From positions 1 to 44,930 of the forward strand of contig JAJEIO010000050.1 of assembly GCA_022827835.1 (NCBI GenBank): a stretch of 44,930 nucleotides of DNA, written 5' to 3'. Source of the stretch: Candidatus Latescibacterota bacterium. GTDB taxonomy: Bacteria; Latescibacterota; UBA2968; UBA8231. Below are positions 38,865 through 44,930 of the stretch, in pieces; position 1 is the first letter of the stretch, and the number at the start of each line of letters is the position of its first letter. The notes beneath the pieces were generated by a model. It saw nothing but the letters and a program-made list of their open reading frames with translations. It made no database searches and was not told the origin of the DNA. The translations under genes and the position numbers were made by a program.

Positions 38865-39383
38865 TTGATTTGCCCTTTGTGTTCCCACGACAATATCTCT
38901 GGAGTTGACCTCTGCGAGGAGTGCGGCCAGAGCCTGAGCGAAGCGTATCAAGATTGGAGCAGCGAGGAATACAGGGGAATTTTTACCGAACCGCTTTCCG
39001 CGCTCAATCCGCAGGAGATGGTCTGTGTGTCGCCGACCACTTCGTTGGCCGAAGTGGTTTCCCTGCTCAAAGAGCGGCACGTCGGCTGCGTGTTGGTGAC
39101 CAATGAAGGTGGGCAGCTAATCGGCATCTTTACCGAACGGGACCTCCTCTACCGAGTGGCGGGTCTGATCAGCAATCTGGAACAAATCGCGGTTGAGAGC
39201 CTGATGACGCCGAAGCCCACCGCGCTTAAGGCTGATGCGGCCGTGCAGCACGCTCTGCATTTGATGAGCATCCACGGTTTCCGCCATGTGCCGCTGTTGG
39301 ACGATGACGACCGCCCGGTTGGCTTGGTCTCGTTTAGGTACATCGTCCGTTTTATCGAAGAGAATTTTTCCTCCGCAGCTTGA
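38865..39383 (+). CDS. Zinc-ribbon CBS-domain protein downstream of korB
   Basis: 172 residues from the TTG at 38865, chosen because AGGAG lies 8 bases upstream and the protein then begins at the zinc ribbon; an upstream TTG at 38838 would overlap korB. The ribbon is CPLC and CEEC (residues about 3-27). Two CBS motifs follow: one with HVGCVLVTNEGGQLIGIFTE, another with GFRHVPLLDDDDRPVGLVSF. IFTERD is shared with the CBS protein upstream of korA. The ribbon may bind a partner protein or nucleic acid. Position suggests regulation of KorAB or reading of the same signal (inference). Confidence 0.85.
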   Translation: MICPLCSHDNISGVDLCEECGQSLSEAYQDWSSEEYRGIFTEPLSALNPQEMVCVSPTTSLAEVVSLLKERHVGCVLVTNEGGQLIGIFTERDLLYRVAGLISNLEQIAVESLMTPKPTALKADAAVQHALHLMSIHGFRHVPLLDDDDRPVGLVSFRYIVRFIEENFSSAA

Positions 39384-39433
39384 GCGAGTTGGCCGCTAGG
39401 CTAACTTTAGTTTTCTTGAAAGGCGGTTGTGCT

Positions 39434-39916
39434 ATGTCATTGAGCCACAAGGCGATATGTTCGCTCCTGGCGTTGGTACTGTTGAGTCCCTTAGAGGTTA
39501 GGGCCGAACTGGACTGGGCCGCCCTGAACAGCACGCGCGAGGTCACCGAAGCCGAGTGGTTGCAGTTACAACTGTCTGTATTGGGGTTAAAACTGAGCTA
39601 TCCAGCCTACCGCATCGACCTAAAGCTGACCGAAGACTCGGCGATTGAATTTACCTTTGTCGCCAGTAGTGGGATGGCCAAGCATCTGACCGAAGAGCTG
39701 GGCAAGAGCGAAGCCGACGAGGTTATTTCCTACCACGCGCAGGGCGTAAGTGACCAAGTAGAAATGTTGATCCGCGACGAGTTCCCAAATTTGTGGTCTA
39801 GCTTCGACCCCCGCCAAGATTTTCGCGGGCAATTTCTCGGCCCAGGTGAGGAGTGGAACGACCCGCCGCGAGAAATCGGCACTTGGTTGGAAAACAAATT
39901 CTCTTGGGGTCGCTAA
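39434..39916 (+). CDS. Small exported protein, unknown
   Basis: 160 residues from the ATG at 39434 (AAAGGCGG upstream); an in-frame start at 39380 would hide the signal peptide. Residues 1-24 form a signal peptide (AICSLLALVLLSPLEVRA, cleaved before ELDW). The mature 136 residues are acidic and mixed alpha/beta, with no cysteine and no family I recognise. It follows the zinc-ribbon CBS gene closely but acts in the periplasm, so a functional link to KorAB is doubtful. Confidence 0.7.
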   Translation: MSLSHKAICSLLALVLLSPLEVRAELDWAALNSTREVTEAEWLQLQLSVLGLKLSYPAYRIDLKLTEDSAIEFTFVASSGMAKHLTEELGKSEADEVISYHAQGVSDQVEMLIRDEFPNLWSSFDPRQDFRGQFLGPGEEWNDPPREIGTWLENKFSWGR

Positions 39917-39928
39917 GGGCTAGTGCCC

Positions 39929-40165
39929 CTATTCCGGATCGCGGTGGGGCATTGCTCTGTGCGTTGATTCGTCGAGGGAGATGTCCTTGTCGATGACCGG
40001 CTCTTCGGTGGTCACGATCCAGCCGCGCACTTGCCGACCGAAGACATTAATCTCCTTGCGCTGGGCGTCGATGACCTTGGAAGAAGCGGTGTGCCGCTCT
40101 TTGTTGATACAGAAAAAAGTGTGCCGGCGCGTCGTGCCTTTTTCTCTGCCTTCCATGCGTTCCAT
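39929..40165 (-). CDS. Small basic protein after hemE, unknown
   Basis: 78 residues from the ATG at 40165, chosen because GAAAGGG lies 8 bases upstream; an in-frame ATG at 40207 would overlap hemE. The sequence is strongly charged (RRHTFFCINKERHTASSKVI, then NVFGRQVRGWIVTTEEPVID). There is no signal peptide or membrane helix. No family is recognised. It lies 13 bases after hemE, so it probably shares that transcript. Confidence 0.5.
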   Translation of the reverse strand: MERMEGREKGTTRRHTFFCINKERHTASSKVIDAQRKEINVFGRQVRGWIVTTEEPVIDKDISLDESTHRAMPHRDPE

Positions 40166-40178
40166 CCGCCGTACCCTT

Positions 40179-41213
40179 TCAAGTTTGCGCGAACTGGTGG
40201 ACCACATCCACTAGCAATTTGACCTTTTCATAGGGCGTATCTGGATAGACGCCGTGCCCCAAGTTGAAGATGTGGGGGCGGCCCCGACCCTGCTTTAGAA
40301 TGTGCTGAGCGGCCTTGGCAATGCTCGCCTCTGAGCCGTAGAGGGCGCAGGGATCTAGATTGCCCTGTAAAGGCATGGTATCTCCGAACAATCCGTAAGC
40401 TGCATCGAGATCGATTCGCCAATCGAGGCTTAGGACTTGGGCACCGACGCGGCCAAAGCCGGACAGATTTTGCGCCCCGGCAAGCGGGAAGTAAATGACC
40501 GGAGCATCCAGCGCGGCGAGGCTGCGGCAAACTCGCCGCACATAGGGTAGGGCGAATTCGTTAAACTGTGCCGGAGACAACAAACCGATAGAAGTGTCGA
40601 AAATCTGGACAGCGTGGGCACCGGCTGCGATCTGGGCGCGCAAGAAGCGGCTGGCGAGGTCGGTGAGCAGGTCGAGCAGCCGATGGGCGAGGGCGGGGTC
40701 GCTGTGGATCATGCGGCGAAAAGCGGGAAAGTCCTTGGCATGGCTCCCTTCCACCAGCCAAGTGGCCAAGGTGAAAGGCCCGCCGGCATATCCGATGAGC
40801 GGGACTGCGGGCGGCAGGGCGTTGCGTACCAGGTGCGCAGCTTCTAAGACGTAGGCGAGGTCGTCTTCGGGGACGACGGGGTTGCGGAGACCGTCGATGT
40901 CGGAAGCTGAGCGGATCGGGCGGGCGAAAACAGGGCCGGGTGCGTAGGTTAGCTCGCAGCCGAGCGCCTCTAAGGGCGTCACTAAGTCAGTAAAGAGAAT
41001 AGCCGCATCGACCCCGAGCATATCGACCGGCATGAGGGTAATTTCGGCGGCGAGTTCGGGGGTTTGGAAAAGTTTGAGCAGGGAGCCGTGCCGCTGGCGC
41101 AGCTCTCGATACGGCTTGAGGATACGGCCAGCTTGACGCATGATCCAGATGGGAGGCGTTGCCGGCGCTTGGCCCCGACAGGCTTGGAGAAAGGGGGCGG
41201 CTGAATCGGACAA
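40179..41213 (-). CDS. hemE: Uroporphyrinogen decarboxylase
   Basis: 344 residues from the TTG at 41213, which lies 4 bases after the stop of the preceding gene and gives the usual family length; a longer frame to 41342 overlaps that gene. It decarboxylates uroporphyrinogen III to coproporphyrinogen III in heme synthesis. WIMRQAGR (23-30) is the family signature, with Asp76 (LFTDLVTPLEALG) as the key acid and GYAGGPFTLATWLVEG as the second signature. The C-terminal FNLGHGVYPDTPYEKV closes the site. No other heme genes are adjacent. Cytosolic. Confidence 0.95.
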   Translation of the reverse strand: MSDSAAPFLQACRGQAPATPPIWIMRQAGRILKPYRELRQRHGSLLKLFQTPELAAEITLMPVDMLGVDAAILFTDLVTPLEALGCELTYAPGPVFARPIRSASDIDGLRNPVVPEDDLAYVLEAAHLVRNALPPAVPLIGYAGGPFTLATWLVEGSHAKDFPAFRRMIHSDPALAHRLLDLLTDLASRFLRAQIAAGAHAVQIFDTSIGLLSPAQFNEFALPYVRRVCRSLAALDAPVIYFPLAGAQNLSGFGRVGAQVLSLDWRIDLDAAYGLFGDTMPLQGNLDPCALYGSEASIAKAAQHILKQGRGRPHIFNLGHGVYPDTPYEKVKLLVDVVHQFAQT

Positions 41214-41217
41214 AGTG

Positions 41218-43548
41218 CTAGCGACCCGGTTCGACCATCCACTCGGGCAAGGCGATGCGATAGGTGACCACGTCCTCCAGCGGTTTGAAGCGGACGCAGT
41301 CTCCTTCCATATCGGCCCGATAGACGTCGGGATCCTCGTCATCGGACTTGAAGGCCAACAGGCGCAACGGGGGTAGTTTGCGATCTGGCCAGTACTGGCC
41401 CACGTCGATCACTATATCGGCTTGGCACCCAAAGGGCACGACGTCAATTTCCCATTTGCGCTCTTTAATGGCGACAGCGCCGTCGAGTTCTACAGGGCCA
41501 AATCGCCCCCGTTGCCCTCGGGTATCGACGAACAAATAGTCCGCGCAAGAGGCGTAGTCTATGTGCCCCGAGCCGGCGTCGGCCGAATAGACCAGCAGCG
41601 ATGAGTCCTGCCAGGCGCAAAAAGAGCCTGGGGTAAGGTGGTAGGCCACATCGCTCTGGTGGACGGTCCAGGACTGCTCCCAACCGAGGTTGGCATAGAT
41701 TTCGAGACCATTGTCGTACGTCACACGCACCTGTCCGTGGGCAAACGCGCCGGAAAGCAGCGCATCGTTAGTCTCCAAAAACTGGTCGTTGTGGCAGTAG
41801 GCGATGGCGCGCACGGGGACGCGGAGGTAGTGCTTTTGCAGTTCGCGCAGCATGTAATAGGATTTGACCGTAGAGGCGAGGCCCCACTCCAACTGGTCGG
41901 GGAGCAGACAGGCATGGCCAAAGGCCGCAGTAGCGGCGAGATAGCGGTCGAGGTAGGTGCTGCGACTGTGTTTTTCGCCTTGGGGGATGTGCCCAGCAAA
42001 GTACTGATCGATGGTCCCCAGCCCCGCATCGGTTTCAATGGGATGGAGATTTTGCAGGTCGAAGTCCACCAACGGCGGAATGCGGCTGGGATCGTTTCCG
42101 ACCATGCGAGCGAGGTAACCAGTCAGGACGCCGGCGTAGAGCCAGTGATTGCCGCCGTTCCCGATGGCTAAGCCAGCTTGGGCTTGGGAGCGGAGGATGC
42201 TCTGTTGCAGAGAACAGCTACTCGCCAAGTGGCTGATTGCTGCCGCGCCGTCGCTGAAGTCGTTGAATTCCCAAGGCGGGACTTCGGCGTGTTCGCTTAC
42301 GTACAGGGCGTCGCAGGGGTACTTGTCGATAATGGTGCGCGCGTGTTCGGGTGCGCGCGCTAGTGCTTCGGACGGCTTGAGCAGATAGAACCCAGGTCCG
42401 GTCGGGGTTGGGCTGCCGTCGGCGAGTTGGGCCGCCAATTCGGGCTGCCAGCAGGAACTGGTAGGGGCGATGTGGCGATAGTTGACCTGGAGGCTGGTTT
42501 TGTAGCCCAAGTCGGACAGGGCATCAAGGTACTCGTCGAGGGCGTCTTCACCGCCTTTGCCCTCGGCTCCTTCCACCACGAGCGTGGCGTCGCCGTCGCC
42601 GTCGTGCCAAGTTTCGCTGGGGTGGTTGATCAGCAAGTGATCGATGCCCATCAGCTTGAGCTGGCGCATGCTTTCGTATAACTCGACGTAGCTCTCTTGG
42701 GATGCGTCGATATAGGGAATGTTGTACCAGACCCAATCGGCTAGCGTTTCGCCTGACTCGGCCTCGGTCGAGGAAAAGGCCGGAAGGACTTCCTCGTATT
42801 GGGTGGAGACCGTTATGAGCCAGCGCTCCTGAAAGTCGCTGCGCTTGCCGTCGCTTTGGCTGGCGTAGCTACAACCGCCGTTGAGCTGGACGAGGCGCTG
42901 AGATTCTGCTTCGGGCGGGGCGTACAGAGAAGACGCACGCGAGTAGTGCCAATCGACAAAGCTAGACAAGAAATAGCCCGAGGTGCAGAGGATGCGCGGG
43001 TAGTTGTCGCCGAAGTTGAAATAGGGAATGGTAATCAGGCGTGGGTGCAAAGCCCCGGTGACTCGGCCGAGCGCGAGGCCGGTGCCTTTGCCCTGCCCGC
43101 CCTCGATTTCCACGACGAGCGACTTGCCGCGGATGCGGAGCCGGTAGAGGAAATTGGCTTGTTCCTCTCCTAGTTTCCACTGCCAGCGGGCCTCGACGCA
43201 ATCGCCGACTTGCTCGCAGGAAATGAAGTGTCGCTCTACTTCTTCGCTATTGGCTGGCCAAACCGAGCCGCCCATTTCCACGGCAATCCCGCCGTCTTCG
43301 GCTGGGGTGATTGGGTCGCCATTGTTGACTTCCAACTCGATATCGGCGAAGGTTCCATCAATGGGCGTGTAGATAAATTGGACCACGGCAGAGACGGAGC
43401 GGCTTTCAAAGACAAAGGAAATACCTTCTTTGCGGATCGAGGTTTCGACTTCTTCTTGGAGCGTGGGAAAGATCGAGGGTTGGCTTTGGCTAGCGGATGC
43501 GGGTTGTTGCTCGCCCAGAGCCGTCGCCGCCCCTGTGAGGTCTGCCAT
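41218..43548 (-). CDS. Large protein, possible TIM-barrel glycoside hydrolase, unassigned
   Basis: 776 residues without signal peptide. The N-terminal 250 residues are beta-rich (VQFIYTPIDGTFADIELEVN). The middle looks like a TIM barrel, with repeats of hydrophobic strands ending in acidic or aromatic residues: GIDHLLINHPSETWHDGDGD, GYKTSLQVNYRHIAP, CDALYVSEHAE. The C-terminal 180 residues are again beta-rich. This sandwich-barrel-sandwich plan resembles the endo-alpha-N-acetylgalactosaminidase type of glycoside hydrolase, but I cannot place it in a numbered family. AGGACA precedes the ATG. hemE follows after 4 bases, probably a chance operon. Confidence 0.6.
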   Translation of the reverse strand: MADLTGAATALGEQQPASASQSQPSIFPTLQEEVETSIRKEGISFVFESRSVSAVVQFIYTPIDGTFADIELEVNNGDPITPAEDGGIAVEMGGSVWPANSEEVERHFISCEQVGDCVEARWQWKLGEEQANFLYRLRIRGKSLVVEIEGGQGKGTGLALGRVTGALHPRLITIPYFNFGDNYPRILCTSGYFLSSFVDWHYSRASSLYAPPEAESQRLVQLNGGCSYASQSDGKRSDFQERWLITVSTQYEEVLPAFSSTEAESGETLADWVWYNIPYIDASQESYVELYESMRQLKLMGIDHLLINHPSETWHDGDGDATLVVEGAEGKGGEDALDEYLDALSDLGYKTSLQVNYRHIAPTSSCWQPELAAQLADGSPTPTGPGFYLLKPSEALARAPEHARTIIDKYPCDALYVSEHAEVPPWEFNDFSDGAAAISHLASSCSLQQSILRSQAQAGLAIGNGGNHWLYAGVLTGYLARMVGNDPSRIPPLVDFDLQNLHPIETDAGLGTIDQYFAGHIPQGEKHSRSTYLDRYLAATAAFGHACLLPDQLEWGLASTVKSYYMLRELQKHYLRVPVRAIAYCHNDQFLETNDALLSGAFAHGQVRVTYDNGLEIYANLGWEQSWTVHQSDVAYHLTPGSFCAWQDSSLLVYSADAGSGHIDYASCADYLFVDTRGQRGRFGPVELDGAVAIKERKWEIDVVPFGCQADIVIDVGQYWPDRKLPPLRLLAFKSDDEDPDVYRADMEGDCVRFKPLEDVVTYRIALPEWMVEPGR

Positions 43549-43593
43549 GAAATGTCCTGACTCAGCGCGTTTTTAATTTTTCCAAAGTCAAAT

Positions 43594-43668
43594 AACTTAG
43601 ATAATAAACGAGAGTATGTCAAACTGAAGGCCCTTTGGTTTGACCGGAGGGCGAAGTCGATCTATCTT
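43594..43668. promoter_or_regulatory. Divergent promoters sharing an inverted repeat
   Basis: GTCAAAC (43618-43624) and GTTTGAC (43638-43644) are perfect inverted repeats. On the plus strand TTGACC (43640-43645) and TATCTT (43663-43668) are 17 bases apart; on the minus strand TTGACA (43622-43617) has a weak TAAGTT 17 bases on (43599-43594). Each -35 lies in one arm of the repeat, so one regulator could act on both genes. Confidence 0.45.
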
Positions 43669-43706
43669 ATTGTTTTTATAATAACTTTAGTGATGTGTAA
43701 ACCGGC

Positions 43707-44930
43707 TTGAAATCAAGGGATTGCATAGTGGTTGGCGGTGGGGCCGCCGGGATGATAGCGGCCATTGTCGCCGCCGAGGCGGGCGAGCGGGTGACCCTGC
43801 TCGAAGGCAGCGGAAAATTGGGGCGGAAGATATTGATTTCGGGCAATGGGCGCTGCAATCTGACGAATAGGGCTGCGGACGATCTCAGGCACTACCACGG
43901 CACGCATCCGCGCTTTGTCCGCAGCGCGCTTGACCAATTCCGCTTAGAGGAAACCTTGGCGTTTTTTGCCGCGCTAGGTATCGAATTCCGCGAAGAGAAG
44001 CGGCAGCGCCTCTTTCCGGTGTCGGATCAAGCGCAGTCAGTCATCGATTTGCTCGCGGACCGCATGCGCTGCCTGGGCATCCGCGTCAAAACCAATGCCA
44101 AAGTGGTGGGCCTGGGCCGCGCCTCTGGAGCAGCTCGCTTTGAACTGCGCGATGCCGAAGGGCAGCGCTACACCGGAGCGCGCGTAATAATGGCCAGCGG
44201 CGGCGTCAGCCTAGCCCGCTTGGGAGCCGATCGCTCGGGCATGGACTTGGCCGTGGCTATGGGGCACCGGCTCACCGACCTCAAGCCCGGGTTGGTGCCA
44301 CTAATTAGCCCGGAAAAGTACGTCGCCCGCATGCAAGGGCTTAAGGTCCGGGCCGAAGTGCGCGTTGCACTCAAAAGTGGGCGCGAGGTCGTTGATACAG
44401 ATGACTTGCTCTTTACGAAATACGGGGTCTCCGGGTTTACTATATTAAATCTCAGCGCTCGCTTGGTGCCCGAGTTAGGGTCGCAGCGCGCCGTGCTCCG
44501 GGTCAATTTCTTCCCCGGCCGCAGCCCGGAAGCAATTAGTCAATTGCTCAAAGAGCGCTGGCAGCGCCATCCGCATCGCTCGCTCGAGCTGAGTTTCGCC
44601 GGCCTGCTTTCCAGCAAATTGGTGCGGCCCCTCTTGGATCATTTGGGATTTGACGCGGCGCAGCGGGTCGATCAGCTCGGCAAGGGCGCGCGCTGGCAGC
44701 TTGCCCAGAGTTTGACGAATTGGCCGATTGCGGTCAGCGGGCCGAGGCCCTTTGACTACGCCGAAGTGACGATTGGGGGTGTGTGCACCGAGGACATCAA
44801 TCCCGATACGCTCGAATCCTTTTTGGTGCCCGGCCTGTACTTTGCCGGCGAAATGGTTGACATTCACGCCGACTTGGGGGGATTTAACTTCCAATGGGCT
44901 TGGGCCAGCGGTGTTCTCGCCGGTCGCCGG
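43707..44930 (+). CDS. BaiN/HI0933-type NAD(P)/FAD flavoprotein (3' end cut by window)
   Basis: 408 codons are visible, so only a few residues are missing. The start is probably TTG at 43707 (MKSRDCIVVGGGAAGM), since an in-frame stop lies just upstream; GTG at 43728 is the alternative. The FAD dinucleotide motif is GGGAAG (10-15). GRKILISGNGRCNLTN is the family signature, and the end reads GEMVDIHADLGGFNFQWAWA. The HI0933/YhiN family includes BaiN, a bile-acid dehydrogenase subunit, but the general substrate is unknown. Cytosolic. It has its own promoter sharing an inverted repeat with the divergent 776-residue protein gene. Confidence 0.92.
   Translation, partial: MKSRDCIVVGGGAAGMIAAIVAAEAGERVTLLEGSGKLGRKILISGNGRCNLTNRAADDLRHYHGTHPRFVRSALDQFRLEETLAFFAALGIEFREEKRQRLFPVSDQAQSVIDLLADRMRCLGIRVKTNAKVVGLGRASGAARFELRDAEGQRYTGARVIMASGGVSLARLGADRSGMDLAVAMGHRLTDLKPGLVPLISPEKYVARMQGLKVRAEVRVALKSGREVVDTDDLLFTKYGVSGFTILNLSARLVPELGSQRAVLRVNFFPGRSPEAISQLLKERWQRHPHRSLELSFAGLLSSKLVRPLLDHLGFDAAQRVDQLGKGARWQLAQSLTNWPIAVSGPRPFDYAEVTIGGVCTEDINPDTLESFLVPGLYFAGEMVDIHADLGGFNFQWAWASGVLAGRR

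Noticed and set aside
39916..39960. Bidirectional terminator AGTGCCCC/GGGGCATT between convergent genes
   Set aside because: The stem is short with a G-T pair, no T-run follows, and one arm lies inside the minus-strand small gene.

Overview
The window reads as one gene-dense contig of a Gram-negative (diderm), oxygen-exposed, free-living bacterium. A signal-peptide BamA/TamA-like barrel implies an outer membrane. A short (281 aa) principal-type sigma factor, a C-terminal FlgD/gliding-type Ig tail, a sulfatase, PspA, ribonuclease Y and a two-subunit 2-oxoacid:ferredoxin oxidoreductase suggest the FCB/Latescibacterota-like part of the tree. That placement is inference from gene content only; there is no rRNA here.

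Layout. 1-5312: a sodium:solute symporter fragment diverges from a phage-shock-type operon (pspA, a 2-TM winged-helix protein, two small membrane coiled-coil proteins, a soluble TPR histidine kinase, and a PspF-like sigma-54 activator with an added receiver domain). A near-consensus sigma-54 promoter, an IHF-like site and a nested palindrome lie in front of it. 5340-9456: a small unknown gene, an IscU-like protein, Mn/Fe superoxide dismutase, a peroxiredoxin, GTP cyclohydrolase I and a lysine-2,3-aminomutase-family enzyme. 9554-13099: rny, dxr, a small membrane protein and a QueD-type enzyme. 13118-17100: an excisionase-type HTH protein, a FadN-type beta-oxidation enzyme and an HpaB/AbfD-fold protein without cluster ligands. 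17144-18511: a sigma-70 gene with a structured leader, a 78-bp MITE-like element with target duplications, and tRNA-Asn(GUU) with a strong terminator. 18640-21086: a frameshifted discoidin/FlgD-tail surface protein bounded on its far side by a second copy of the tRNA 3' end plus terminator. 21107-26761: msrAB, an outer-membrane barrel protein, a tail-anchored protein, a lipoprotein, an HTH-metallo-beta-lactamase fusion and a DUF547 protein. 26807-35307: a sulfatase, two related GT-C membrane glycosyltransferases separated by a HigBA-type toxin-antitoxin pair and a DNA-methylase remnant, and a UvrA-like protein with a decayed ATP site. 35403-39916: korAB bracketed by two CBS-domain proteins, the first behind a leader peptide and hairpin, then a secreted unknown protein. 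39929-44930: hemE with a small downstream gene, a large unrecognised probable glycoside hydrolase, and a nearly complete BaiN/HI0933-type flavoprotein.

The strongest candidate for an unusual system is the first operon. It has the logic of the Psp envelope-stress response (sigma-54 promoter, upstream palindrome, PspA, PspF-type ATPase), but input appears to pass through a two-component relay rather than direct PspA-PspF inhibition alone. Secondary candidates are the degenerate UvrA paralogue translationally coupled to a TPR glycosyltransferase, the leader-peptide/hairpin switch before the CBS-KorAB cluster, and the mobile-element traces around tRNA-Asn.
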